Notes under the pieces: generated by a model
Database searches by the model: none
What the model was told of the DNA's origin: nothing
Seen by the model: only the letters and a program-made list of their open reading frames with translations
In this document: positions 27,718 through 36,867 of the stretch, piece by piece
Layout: the number at the start of each line of letters is the position of its first letter
Position numbering within the stretch: the first letter of the stretch is position 1
DNA from: Bradyrhizobium iriomotense
Lineage (GTDB): Bacteria > Pseudomonadota > Alphaproteobacteria > Rhizobiales > Xanthobacteraceae
Length of the DNA stretch: 64,000 nt
Reading direction: 5' to 3'
Assembly: GCF_030160715.1 (NCBI RefSeq)
Contig: NZ_BSOW01000025.1
Location: 62,001-126,000 of the forward strand
Made by a program: the position numbers and the translations under genes

Positions 27718-29601
27718 ATGCGGACAGAGCGAGAGAGTTTCGACGTCATCGTCATTGGCGGCGGCCATGCCGGCTGTGAGGCCGCGGCTGCTTCTGCGCG
27801 GATGGGCGCGACCACCGCTCTGGTGACGCACCGTTTCTCGACCATCGGCGCGATGTCCTGCAATCCCGCCATCGGTGGTCTGGGCAAAGGCCATCTGGTC
27901 CGGGAAGTCGATGCGCTCGACGGCCTGATGGGCCGGGTGGCGGATGCCGGCGGCATCCAGTTCCGCATGCTCAATCGCCGCAAGGGTCCGGCCGTCCGCG
28001 GTCCACGGACCCAAGCCGATCGCAAGCTCTACGCGGCCGCGATGCAGGCCGCGATCGAGCAGACCGACGGTCTCAGCGTGATCGAGGGCGAGGCGGATGA
28101 GCTGATCGTCTCGGATGGTCGCGTCACCGGGCTCCGTCTGGCCGATGGCCGGACGATCCGGGCAGGGGCCGTCGTGGTCACCACCGGCACCTTTTTGCGC
28201 GGCTTGATCCACCTGGGTGAGAAGAACTGGCCGGCGGGACGCGTCGGCGAGGCGCCGGCAATGGGTCTGTCGAAGTCCTTTGAGCAGGCCGGCTTCACGC
28301 TGGGCCGGCTCAAGACCGGCACGCCGCCACGTCTTGATGGTACGACGATCGACTGGTCGGCTGTGGAGATGCAGCCTGGTGACGATCCGCCGGAGCCGTT
28401 CTCGGTGATGACGGAGCGGATCACGACCCCGCAGATCCAGTGCGGCATCACCCGGACCACGGCTGCGACCCATGAGGTGATCCGGGCCAACGTCCATCGC
28501 TCGCCGATGTACTCCGGCCAGATCAAGAGCACCGGGCCGCGCTATTGCCCGTCGATCGAGGACAAGATCGTCCGCTTCGGCGATCGGGATGGCCACCAGA
28601 TCTTCCTGGAGCCGGAAGGCCTCGACGACACCACCGTCTATCCCAACGGCATCTCGACTTCGCTGCCGGAGGAGGTCCAGCTCGCGATCCTCGCCAGCAT
28701 CCCGGGCCTCGAGCGGGTCAGGATGGTCCGGCCGGGCTACGCCATCGAATACGACCACGTCGATCCCCGCGAGCTCGATCCGACCCTCCAGACCAGGCGG
28801 GTGCAGGGGCTGTTCCTGGCCGGGCAGATCAACGGCACCACAGGATATGAGGAAGCCGCCGCCCAGGGCATCGTGGCTGGGCTGAACGCGGCACTGGCTG
28901 CGAGCGGGGCGGCGCTCAAGGTATTCGACCGAGCGGACGGCTATCTCGGGGTGATGATCGATGACCTCGTCACCCGCGGCATCTCCGAACCCTATCGGAT
29001 GTTCACTTCGCGCGCCGAGTATCGTTTGACGCTGCGGGCAGACAATGCCGACCAGCGCCTGACCGAGAAGGGCATTGCGCTCGGATGCGTCGGGAGTGCC
29101 CGGACCCACCACCATCGCGCCAAGATGACAGCCCTCCAGGCTGCCAAGACGCTGTCAAAGTCCCTGACGCTGACGCCGAACGAAGCGGCCAAGCACGGCC
29201 TGTCCCTGAACCGCGACGGCCAGCGCCGGTCGGCCTTTGAGCTATTGGCCTATCCGGACGTCGGCTGGAGCCAGGTCCGCGGTATCTGGCCGGAGCTGTC
29301 GGCCATTGACCCCGTGATCGCGACCCACCTCGAGATCGACGCCAAGTACGATGTCTATCTCGAGCGCCAGAGCGCCGACGTCGAAGCCTTCCGGCGGGAC
29401 GAAGGCCTCGTCCTCGCCGATGTCGACTACAAGGCGGTGCCCGGGCTCTCCAATGAGGTCCGCGCCAAGCTGGAGAAGGCGCGGCCCTTCACGGTCGGTC
29501 AGGCCGGCAGGATCGACGGCATGACGCCAGCCGCCCTCGGCATCCTCGCCGCCTACCTGCGCCGCGAGGCACGCCGGAAGACCTCCAAGGCGACCGCATA
29601 G
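27718..29601 (+). CDS. mnmG: tRNA uridine-5-carboxymethylaminomethyl synthase MnmG
   Basis: 627 residues from ATG 27718. FAD-binding FDVIVIGGGHAGCEAAAASA at the N-terminus; NPAIGGLGKGHLVREVDALD and CPSIEDKIVRFGDR are strong MnmG signatures; the C-terminal helical domain recruits MnmE. It pairs with MnmE for wobble-uridine modification. It is flanked by parS sites on both sides. Confidence 0.98.
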   Translation: MRTERESFDVIVIGGGHAGCEAAAASARMGATTALVTHRFSTIGAMSCNPAIGGLGKGHLVREVDALDGLMGRVADAGGIQFRMLNRRKGPAVRGPRTQADRKLYAAAMQAAIEQTDGLSVIEGEADELIVSDGRVTGLRLADGRTIRAGAVVVTTGTFLRGLIHLGEKNWPAGRVGEAPAMGLSKSFEQAGFTLGRLKTGTPPRLDGTTIDWSAVEMQPGDDPPEPFSVMTERITTPQIQCGITRTTAATHEVIRANVHRSPMYSGQIKSTGPRYCPSIEDKIVRFGDRDGHQIFLEPEGLDDTTVYPNGISTSLPEEVQLAILASIPGLERVRMVRPGYAIEYDHVDPRELDPTLQTRRVQGLFLAGQINGTTGYEEAAAQGIVAGLNAALAASGAALKVFDRADGYLGVMIDDLVTRGISEPYRMFTSRAEYRLTLRADNADQRLTEKGIALGCVGSARTHHHRAKMTALQAAKTLSKSLTLTPNEAAKHGLSLNRDGQRRSAFELLAYPDVGWSQVRGIWPELSAIDPVIATHLEIDAKYDVYLERQSADVEAFRRDEGLVLADVDYKAVPGLSNEVRAKLEKARPFTVGQAGRIDGMTPAALGILAAYLRREARRKTSKATA

Positions 29602-29602
29602 G

Positions 29603-29618
29603 CGTTTCACGTGAAACA
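29603..29618. other. parS site 4, overlapping the rsmG start
   Basis: CGTTTCACGTGAAACA, one mismatch. The GTG proposed as the rsmG start lies within it at 29611. If a later start is used the site is purely intergenic. Confidence 0.88.
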
Positions 29619-30351
29619 TCGCGGACCGGCCAGAGGTAAATCCTCATCACGGCAACCTGACGCGGGCGAGGGGGTCCGAAAGCCCGAGCTGTCGCAAGGC
29701 GTGGAGGCGCTGAACTCAGCGTTGGCGGCAGACAAGGCCGCAGCCCTCAAGCTCGCGCCCGTTTCACGTGAAACGGAAGCACGCCTGGATCGCTACGTCG
29801 CGCTGCTTCGGGAGTGGCAAGCCAAGACCAATCTGGTCGCGCCCTCGACGCTGCCGTATCTCTGGACTCGCCACATCGCGGATTCGCTCCAGCTCGTCTC
29901 GCTCGCGCCGTCTGCCAAACGCTGGGCCGATCTCGGCAGTGGCGGCGGTTTCCCGGGTGTGGTGCTGGCCTGCGTGATGGCGGAGACGCCGGGTGCCAGC
30001 GTCCATCTCGTCGAGCGCATTGCGAAGAAAGCGGCCTTCCTGCGCGAGGCGATTCGCGTCACGGGCGCGCCGGGGGTCGTACATCTCGCCGAGATCGGGG
30101 ATAATGTGGATAGAATCACTGGCCCGGTCGATTGCGTCACCGCGCGCGCACTGGCTCCGCTACATCAACTCATCGGCTTTGCGGAGCCTTTGGTGCGCAA
30201 CGGTGCAAAAGCGTTGTTTCTCAAGGGCCAAGATGTAGAGGCTGAATTGACCGAAGCCGCTAAATATTGGACTATTCAGCCCAAGCTCCATCAAAGCCGG
30301 ACCGGCGATGGCTGGATCGTGGAGCTGGACACCATCCAGCGGCGCGGGTGA
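29611..30351 (+). CDS. rsmG: 16S rRNA (guanine527-N7)-methyltransferase RsmG (GidB)
   Basis: 246 residues from GTG 29611; a later start near GTG 29701 would give 216 residues, closer to typical length, so the start is uncertain. The SAM-binding motif WADLGSGGGFPGVVLA, and LVERIAKKAAFLREAIRVTG, identify it. It methylates 16S rRNA G527. A parS site at 29760-29775 lies inside the coding sequence and encodes PVSRETEA. It is followed by parA at 33 bp. Confidence 0.93.
   Translation: MKHRGPARGKSSSRQPDAGEGVRKPELSQGVEALNSALAADKAAALKLAPVSRETEARLDRYVALLREWQAKTNLVAPSTLPYLWTRHIADSLQLVSLAPSAKRWADLGSGGGFPGVVLACVMAETPGASVHLVERIAKKAAFLREAIRVTGAPGVVHLAEIGDNVDRITGPVDCVTARALAPLHQLIGFAEPLVRNGAKALFLKGQDVEAELTEAAKYWTIQPKLHQSRTGDGWIVELDTIQRRG
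29760..29775. other. parS site 5, inside rsmG
   Basis: CGTTTCACGTGAAACG, a perfect 16 bp palindrome with the conserved core; it encodes VSRET in RsmG. Confidence 0.88.
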
Positions 30352-30384
30352 GGGGCCCGAACACGGGTCGAGTGGGGAAATGGC

Positions 30385-31239
30385 ATGACCGTGATTGACG
30401 AACCTCAGCAGGAGCAGACCGAGACGGTGCCGCAGGGCCATCCGCGGATCCTGGCGCTCGCGAATCAGAAGGGTGGCGTGGGAAAAACAACCACGGCGAT
30501 CAATCTCGGCACCGCGCTCGCAGCGATTGGTGAGCGCGTCCTGATCGTCGATCTCGATCCCCAGGGCAACGCCTCGACGGGTCTGGGCATCGATCGCCGC
30601 AACCGCTCCTGCTCGACCTATGACGTGCTGGTCGGCGAAGCCGCCTTGCGCGAAGCGGTGGTCGCAACCGCGGTGCCGCGGCTGCACATCGCGCCCTCGA
30701 CCATGGACCTCTCCGGCCTCGAGCTCGAGCTCGGCCACACGCCCGGCCGCGCATTCAAGCTGCGTGACGCCATCGGCTCGCTCAACAACAACGTCTCGCC
30801 GGAGGCCGACTACACCTATGTGCTGATCGACTGCCCGCCCTCGCTCAACCTGCTCACGGTCAACGCGATGGCGGCCTCCGATGCGATCCTGGTGCCGCTG
30901 CAATGCGAGTTCTTCGCGCTCGAAGGTCTGTCGCAATTGCTGCAGACGGTCGAGCAGGTGCGCTCGACGCTCAATCCCAATCTGTCGATCCACGGCATCG
31001 TGCTGACCATGTTCGACTCGCGCAACAACCTCTCGAACCAGGTCGTTGCCGACGTCCGCCAGTTCATGGGCGAGAAGGTCTACAAGACCATGATCCCGCG
31101 CAACGTGCGCATCTCGGAGGCGCCGTCCTACGGCAAGCCGGTGCTCGTCTACGATCTCAAATGCGTCGGCAGCGAAGCCTATTTGCGCCTCGCCACCGAA
31201 GTGATCCAGCGCGAGCGCGAGCTGCGCACCACGCATTAA
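30385..31239 (+). CDS. parA: Chromosome partitioning ATPase ParA
   Basis: 284 residues. The deviant Walker A is LANQKGGVGKTTTAINLG (residues about 26-40), then LIVDLDPQGNASTGLG and YVLIDCPPSLNLLTVNA. The full-length chromosomal type lacks an N-terminal DNA-binding extension. ParA forms a gradient on the nucleoid that moves ParB-parS complexes. It lies in the string mnmE-mnmG-rsmG-parA-parB near the candidate origin. Confidence 0.98.
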   Translation: MTVIDEPQQEQTETVPQGHPRILALANQKGGVGKTTTAINLGTALAAIGERVLIVDLDPQGNASTGLGIDRRNRSCSTYDVLVGEAALREAVVATAVPRLHIAPSTMDLSGLELELGHTPGRAFKLRDAIGSLNNNVSPEADYTYVLIDCPPSLNLLTVNAMAASDAILVPLQCEFFALEGLSQLLQTVEQVRSTLNPNLSIHGIVLTMFDSRNNLSNQVVADVRQFMGEKVYKTMIPRNVRISEAPSYGKPVLVYDLKCVGSEAYLRLATEVIQRERELRTTH

Positions 31240-31253
31240 TCCAATGCCGGCCC

Positions 31254-31341
31254 GTAGGGTGGGTTAGCCGAAGGCGTAGCCCACCACGTTTGCCGCCTCG
31301 AACAAAGCAATGGTGGGTTACGCTTCGCTAACCCACCCTAC
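31254..31341. repeat. Dispersed palindromic repeat, family C copy 2
   Basis: Arms GTAGGGTGGGTTAGC and GCTAACCCACCCTAC with inner GCCCACCA / TGGTGGGT elements, between parA and parB. Its presence separates two genes normally in one operon by 154 bp. Confidence 0.75.
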
Positions 31342-31393
31342 AATTCGAAATTCAGGTCTGGAGTACTGCTACGTGAATCCAAGGGAGCTGGCG

Positions 31394-32281
31394 ATGGCCG
31401 ACGAAGCGCGTTCGCGACTGGGCCGCGGTCTTGCGAGTCTGATCGGTGACGTCGGCGGCGAGGCCGCGCATGTCGAGCGGCCGCGCGCGCAGCGCAAGGT
31501 GCCGATCGAATTCCTCAAGCCCAATCCGCGCAACCCGCGCCGCACCTTTTCGGAAGTTGAGCTCAAGGAGCTCAGCGACTCCATCAAGCAGCACGGCGTG
31601 ATCCAGCCGATCGTGGTGCGTCCGGTGAAGGGCACGCAGGACCGCTACGAGATCATCGCCGGCGAGCGGCGCTGGCGTGCCTCGCAGCTCGCAGGCCTGC
31701 ACGAGGTGCCGATCGTCCCGGTCGACATCAGCGACAGCGATGCGCTGGAATTCGCGATCATCGAGAACGTGCAGCGCGAAGACCTCAACCCGATGGAAGA
31801 GGCGCAGGGCTATCACGCGCTCGCGGGCGAATTCAAGCGCAGCCAGGAAGACATCGCAAAGGTCGTCGGCAAGAGCCGCAGCCACGTCGCCAACATGATG
31901 CGGCTGACGAAGCTGCCGGCCGAGGTGCAGGCCTTCATCGCGACCGGCCAGCTGACCGCCGGCCACGCCCGCGCGCTGATCGGCGTGCCCGATCCGCTCG
32001 CTGCTGCCAGACGCATCGTGGAAGAGGGTCTCAACGTGCGCCAGGCCGAAGCGCTCGCACACGAGGAGGGCGTGCCGGAGCGCAAGCCGCAGAAGGCGCG
32101 TGCCAGCGGGGGTAAGGAAAAGGATCCTGACACGATCGATCTCGAGAAGCGCGTCAGCGACGCGCTCGGGCTCAAGGTCACCGTCAATCACCGCGATCCC
32201 GGCGGCTCCGTGCAGATCAACTACCGCAACCTCGAGCAGCTCGACGAGGTGATGCGACGGCTGGCGAAGGGCGTGGTGTAG
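31394..32281 (+). CDS. parB: Chromosome partitioning protein ParB
   Basis: 295 residues from ATG 31394 with AAGGGAG six bases upstream. The N-terminal RSRLGRGLASLIGD peptide contacts ParA. The CTPase domain shows EIIAGERRWRASQLAG (GERRxRA box) and ENVQREDLNPMEEAQGYHAL. A central helix-turn-helix for parS (DIAKVVGKSRSHVANMMRL) and a C-terminal dimerisation segment follow. It binds the five parS sites mapped here. Confidence 0.98.
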   Translation: MADEARSRLGRGLASLIGDVGGEAAHVERPRAQRKVPIEFLKPNPRNPRRTFSEVELKELSDSIKQHGVIQPIVVRPVKGTQDRYEIIAGERRWRASQLAGLHEVPIVPVDISDSDALEFAIIENVQREDLNPMEEAQGYHALAGEFKRSQEDIAKVVGKSRSHVANMMRLTKLPAEVQAFIATGQLTAGHARALIGVPDPLAAARRIVEEGLNVRQAEALAHEEGVPERKPQKARASGGKEKDPDTIDLEKRVSDALGLKVTVNHRDPGGSVQINYRNLEQLDEVMRRLAKGVV

Positions 32282-32292
32282 CCGTCCTCTTT

Positions 32293-32419
32293 GTCGTCCC
32301 GGCTAAGGCCGGGACCCATACCGCGTGATCCATCCATTGCGGAAGGCAGCAGTACCGAACTACGAGTCGTCGCCAAACTTCTCCCTGTGGTTATGGGTCC
32401 CGGCCTTCGCCGGGACGAC
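32293..32419. repeat. Dispersed palindromic repeat, family B copy 2
   Basis: Arms GTCGTCCCGGCTAAGG and CCTTCGCCGGGACGAC with inner GGGACCCATA / TATGGGTCCC, immediately downstream of parB. Confidence 0.75.
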
Positions 32420-32452
32420 GTCGGGGAGATATCGGCGCGCCGCCTCCACATC

Positions 32453-32530
32453 GTCATTGCGAGCGAAGCGAAGCAATCCAGAGTCCCTCCGCGGAAAGAT
32501 TCTGGATTGCTTCGCTGCGCTCGCAATGAC
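32453..32530. repeat. Dispersed palindromic repeat, family D copy 2
   Basis: Arms GTCATTGCGAGCGAAGC and GCGCTCGCAATGAC with inner GAAGCAATCCAGA / TCTGGATTGCTTC. It sits between the convergent parB and holA genes, next to a family B copy. Confidence 0.75.
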
Positions 32531-32547
32531 GGAGGACGAAGTGGGAC

Positions 32548-33576
32548 TCAGCCCCGCCGCTTCGCGTTCGCGGCGATCGCCATCAGCGTGCGCTGGGCGA
32601 TTGCGGCGGCGAGGGCTGGTTGCTTGCGGGTGTCGAGCGCTGCGGTCGCGAGCTGCTCGATGACGCCGGCAAGGCGCGCCGCGCTGAAATTGCGCAGGGC
32701 GGTTTCGACCGCAGGCTTCCGCGAAAAATGAAGCCGCGGAAATCCGCCTTCGAGCACTGCCGAAACCGGCGTGCCGTCGGCGACGGTGAGCGCCGACTTG
32801 TGCAGCCACGCCGCCTGGCGCTGTGCGGCCGAGACGATCACGCCGGGATAGGTGCCGGCGATCATCGCCTTGGCGAACTCGCTTTCGACGATGTCGGGGC
32901 GTCCGGCGAAGGCGCCGTCGACGATCGGATCGAGCTTCAGCTCGGAGGCGTCGGCGACCACGGCCATCACATCGTCGAGTGTGATCTCGCCCTTGCCGTG
33001 AGCATAGAGCGTCAGCTTGCGCAGCTCGTTGCGCGAGGCCTGGCGATCGCCGCCGAGGAACGACATCAGCGCGGCGCGCGCGTCCTGCGCGATCCGCAGA
33101 TTGGCGATGCGGAGCTCGTCCTCCATCAGCTTGGCGAGATCGCGCTCGGTGTCGGGATAGCAGCCGATTGCCACCGCCGTTTTGGCGCGCTCGCAGGCCT
33201 TGCGCAGCGGCGATTCCGGTCGCAGCTCGCCGGCCTCGATCACGATGCGGCAGTCCTTCATGCTCATCTCGGCCAGCGTATCGACGCCGCTGGCAAAGCT
33301 GCGCGAGCCCGCGCGCACGCGGATGGCGCGGCGGCCGCCGAACAGCGGCACGGTCATGGCTTCGTCGACGAGGCGTGAGGGTTCAGCCGAGAGCTCATCG
33401 CCGTCGAGCTTGACCAGCGAGAAGGGGTCGTTGGGATCATCGACGGCCGACGCAATCAGCGCGTCGGCGCGCTCACGCACGAGCCCGGCGTCGGGACCGT
33501 AGAGCAGGATGATGGGGCGGCCCGAATCGGGACGGGCGAGGAAGGCGTCGATCTCTTTTCCGCGCAGCGCGACCAA
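32548..33576 (-). CDS. holA: DNA polymerase III delta subunit
   Basis: 342 residues, the usual length. LLYGPDAGLVRERADALIAS near residue 25, and FLGGDRQASRNELRKLTLYA near 195, match HolA. It opens the beta clamp in the clamp-loader complex. It starts 5 bp after lptE; leuS-lptE-holA is a conserved string, as in many Proteobacteria. Confidence 0.93.
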   Translation of the reverse strand: MVALRGKEIDAFLARPDSGRPIILLYGPDAGLVRERADALIASAVDDPNDPFSLVKLDGDELSAEPSRLVDEAMTVPLFGGRRAIRVRAGSRSFASGVDTLAEMSMKDCRIVIEAGELRPESPLRKACERAKTAVAIGCYPDTERDLAKLMEDELRIANLRIAQDARAALMSFLGGDRQASRNELRKLTLYAHGKGEITLDDVMAVVADASELKLDPIVDGAFAGRPDIVESEFAKAMIAGTYPGVIVSAAQRQAAWLHKSALTVADGTPVSAVLEGGFPRLHFSRKPAVETALRNFSAARLAGVIEQLATAALDTRKQPALAAAIAQRTLMAIAANAKRRG

Positions 33577-33581
33577 GAACG

Positions 33582-34133
33582 TCAGGTGCCGGCGGTGAAG
33601 AACGCAGCGAGCCGGTTCGAGATGTTCTCGGCGACCTCGTTGGCGGCACGGTCTTCCGCATCGCGAACCGCGCGCTGACGCGAGAAGCGCTGGTAGGAGC
33701 CCGGGATGTCGTAGGACACGCGCGAGAACGTGGTGCCGGTCATCACCGACTGGTTGGTCGTGTTGTTGATCAGATTATACTGAACGTCGATGCCGTAGTT
33801 CTCGCTGGTCGGCAGGCCCGTCGCGGCGCTGACGATCAGCGAAGAGCGGCTGGTCGTGAACCGCAGCACCAGACGGTGGGTCGGCGGCGCGCCGGTGGCC
33901 GTGCCATAAAGCTTGAAGGCGAGGGCGTTGCGGATCTCCACCCCGACCCGGGCCTCGCGCGAAGCGTTGGCCTTGTCGACGGGGGGGATTTCCACCCCCA
34001 TCAGCTTGTCCCGCAATCCCGGAGTACCGTCGGTATGCTCGGCATACATCGGCTGGAAGCAGCCGGCCGTCATTGCCGCGAGGGCGGCAACCACCAGAAG
34101 GCGGGCTGCGATGCGGATCCTAGCCGACAACAT
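33582..34133 (-). CDS. lptE: LPS assembly lipoprotein LptE
   Basis: 183 residues. The signal peptide ends with the lipobox TAGC (Cys25). The rest is compact and rich in beta segments, with weak family similarity as usual for LptE. With LptD it inserts lipopolysaccharide in the outer membrane. The call rests on the lipoprotein signature and position between leuS and holA. It overlaps leuS by 14 bp. Confidence 0.88.
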   Translation of the reverse strand: MLSARIRIAARLLVVAALAAMTAGCFQPMYAEHTDGTPGLRDKLMGVEIPPVDKANASREARVGVEIRNALAFKLYGTATGAPPTHRLVLRFTTSRSSLIVSAATGLPTSENYGIDVQYNLINNTTNQSVMTGTTFSRVSYDIPGSYQRFSRQRAVRDAEDRAANEVAENISNRLAAFFTAGT

Positions 34134-36789
34134 TTACGATCCTCTTGGGGACGATGATCACCTTGCGGACGGGCTTGCCGTCCAGGGCCAGTTTTACCGC
34201 ATCGAGCGCCAAAACGGCAGCCTCGATTTCCGGATTCTGGGCCGCTGTTGCAACCGTGACCTCTCCCCGCTTCCTGCCATTGACCTGGACCACCAGGGTC
34301 ACGGTGTCTTCAACCAGCAAATCGCGTTCGATTTGCGGCCAATTGGCCTCCGAAACGAAGCCGCGCTGGCCCAGCACCCGCCAGCACTCCTCGGCCAGAT
34401 GCGGCATCATCGGGGAGAACAGCTGGACCAGGATGGTCCCGGCCTCCCGGATTGCCCAGCCCAAATCCGGAGCAAGGTCGGCCGCCGGCTGACCGGGCCG
34501 CTGGAGCACCTCCGACAGGCTGTTGGCGAATTCGCGGATATGGGCGAGGCAGACGTTGAAGTGCAGCCGCTCGATGCCCGTGGTGACCTTGTCCAGCGCG
34601 CCATGGGCGGCCTTGCGAAGGGCGAGCGCATCGGCGCCGAAACTCGCCGGACGGGCGGCCGGCGCGCCCTTGGAGGCCTCGGCCGATTCGTTCACCAGCC
34701 GCCACAGCCGCTGCACGAAACGCGAGGCGCCCTGGACGCGCTCGTCGCTCCAGATCACGTCGCGGTCGGGCGGGGAGTCCGACAGCATGAACCAGCGGGC
34801 GACGTCGGCGCCGTAGGTCTCGATGATGTCGTCGGGGTCGACGGTGTTCTTCTTCGACTTCGACATCTTCTCGATCGGGCCGATCGTGATGGCCTCGCCG
34901 GTCGCAAGCAGCGTCGCGCGGCGGTCGTTGCCGCCTACTTCGATCTTCACTTCGGCCGGCTGCACATAGGTGCCGTCGGCCTTCTGGTAGGTTTCGTGCA
35001 CCACCATGCCCTGCGTGAACATGCCGGCGAACGGCTCGTCCAGCGCGATATGCCCGGTCGCCTTCATGGCGCGGGTGAAGAAGCGGCTGTAGAGCAGATG
35101 CAGGATCGCGTGCTCGACGCCGCCGATATACTGGTCGACCGGCAGCATCCGGTTGGCGACCTCAGGCGTCGTCGGCGCGTTCTCGTTCCAGGGATCGGTG
35201 AAGCGCGCGAAGTACCAGGACGAATCCACGAAGGTGTCCATGGTGTCGGTTTCGCGCTGTGCCTTGCCGCCGCATTTCGGACAGGTGACGTGCTTCCAGG
35301 TCGGATGATGGTCGAGCGCGTTGCCCGGCTTGTCGAACGTCGCATCATCCGGCAGCTTCACCGGCAGGTCTGAATCCGGCACCGGCACCACATCGCACTT
35401 CGGACAGTGGATGACGGGAATCGGGCAGCCCCAATAGCGCTGCCGCGAAATGCCCCAGTCGCGCAGGCGGAAATTCACCTGGCGCTCGCCGACCGGCGCG
35501 TTGCCGCGCATCTCGTTTTCCAGGCGCTTTGCGATCTCTTCCTTCGCGGCCTCGATGGTCATGCCATCGAGGAAGCGCGAATTGATCATGCGGCCGTCAC
35601 CGTCATAGGCGGTATCGGTGATGACGAAGGATTTCGGATCTTGGCCTTCCGGGCACACCACTGGCGTGTTGCCGAGATTGTACTTGTTGACGAAGTCGAG
35701 GTCGCGCTGGTCGTGCGCGGGGCAGCCGAAGATCGCGCCGGTGCCGTATTCCATCAGCACGAAGTTCGCGACATAGACCGGCAGCTTCCAGGAGGGGTCG
35801 AACGGATGGACCGCGCGGATGCCGGTGTCAAAACCCTGCTTCTCGGCGGTGTCGATGATCTCCTGCGCGGTGCCGATCTTCTTGATTTCGGCGATGAACT
35901 CCGCAAGCTTCGGGTTCTTGGCCGCGGCCGCGACCGCCAGCGGATGATCGGCCGAGATCGCCATGAACTTTGCGCCGAACAGCGTGTCCGGGCGCGTCGT
36001 GAAGATCTTCAGCTCGCTCTCGCCGGCAGGTGTCGTCGCGGCATCCAGCACGAAGCGAATCAACAGGCCCTCGGAGCGGCCGATCCAGTTGCGCTGCATC
36101 AGCCGCACCTTGTCCGGCCAGCGGTCCAGCGTATCCAGTGCCGACAGCAGCTCCTGCGAGTACTTCGTGATCTTGAAGACCCACTGGTTCATTTCCCGTT
36201 GTTCGACAACGGCACCCGAGCGCCAGCCGCGGCCGTCGATCACCTGCTCGTTGGCGAGCACGGTCATGTCGACGGGGTCCCAGTTCACCTTGCGCTTCTC
36301 GCGCTCGGCGAGGCCTTCGCGCAAAAAGTCCAGAAACATCTTCTGCTGGTGCTTGTAGTAGGAGGGATCGCAGGTCGCGATCTCGCGGCTCCAGTCCAGC
36401 GACAGCCCGATCGAGCGGAGCTGCTTCTTCATCGCGGCGATGTTGTCGTAGGTCCAGGCCTTCGGCGCAACCTTGCGCTCGATCGCGGCGTTCTCCGCCG
36501 GCAGGCCGAAAGCATCCCAGCCCATCGGGTGCAGCACATTGAAACCCTTGGCGCGCATGAAGCGGGCCAGCACGTCGCCGAGCGTATAGTTCCGGACATG
36601 GCCGATATGGATGCGCCCGGACGGGTAGGGGAACATCTCGAGCACATAGTATTTAGGCCGCGAATCGTCGTTCTTCGAGACGAAGATCGCCTTTTCGTCC
36701 CAGGCGGCTTGCCAGCGCGGTTCGGAATCGCGGGCGTTATAGCGTTCGGAGGTCATGGAATCGTTGGGTTTCGTGGTTCGGGCCGTCAT
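34120..36789 (-). CDS. leuS: Leucyl-tRNA synthetase
   Basis: 889 residues from ATG 36789; an ATG 11 codons later at 36756 (TSERYNARDSEPRWQ) is equally plausible. The HIGH motif is at residues 61-64 (PYPSGRIHIGHVRNY), an editing domain follows, a zinc-type CPKC pair lies near 460-500, and KMSKSKKNTVDPDDIIETYG is near residue 640. It charges tRNA-Leu. It heads the leuS-lptE-holA operon. Confidence 0.97.
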   Translation of the reverse strand: MTARTTKPNDSMTSERYNARDSEPRWQAAWDEKAIFVSKNDDSRPKYYVLEMFPYPSGRIHIGHVRNYTLGDVLARFMRAKGFNVLHPMGWDAFGLPAENAAIERKVAPKAWTYDNIAAMKKQLRSIGLSLDWSREIATCDPSYYKHQQKMFLDFLREGLAEREKRKVNWDPVDMTVLANEQVIDGRGWRSGAVVEQREMNQWVFKITKYSQELLSALDTLDRWPDKVRLMQRNWIGRSEGLLIRFVLDAATTPAGESELKIFTTRPDTLFGAKFMAISADHPLAVAAAAKNPKLAEFIAEIKKIGTAQEIIDTAEKQGFDTGIRAVHPFDPSWKLPVYVANFVLMEYGTGAIFGCPAHDQRDLDFVNKYNLGNTPVVCPEGQDPKSFVITDTAYDGDGRMINSRFLDGMTIEAAKEEIAKRLENEMRGNAPVGERQVNFRLRDWGISRQRYWGCPIPVIHCPKCDVVPVPDSDLPVKLPDDATFDKPGNALDHHPTWKHVTCPKCGGKAQRETDTMDTFVDSSWYFARFTDPWNENAPTTPEVANRMLPVDQYIGGVEHAILHLLYSRFFTRAMKATGHIALDEPFAGMFTQGMVVHETYQKADGTYVQPAEVKIEVGGNDRRATLLATGEAITIGPIEKMSKSKKNTVDPDDIIETYGADVARWFMLSDSPPDRDVIWSDERVQGASRFVQRLWRLVNESAEASKGAPAARPASFGADALALRKAAHGALDKVTTGIERLHFNVCLAHIREFANSLSEVLQRPGQPAADLAPDLGWAIREAGTILVQLFSPMMPHLAEECWRVLGQRGFVSEANWPQIERDLLVEDTVTLVVQVNGRKRGEVTVATAAQNPEIEAAVLALDAVKLALDGKPVRKVIIVPKRIVNVVG

Positions 36790-36867
36790 AAAGACGGCGG
36801 ACTAGGCCACAAAAACCGCAGTGGGGTCAACGTCTAAGGCCTTCAAAAGGCCACGAGCACGGCCGTT

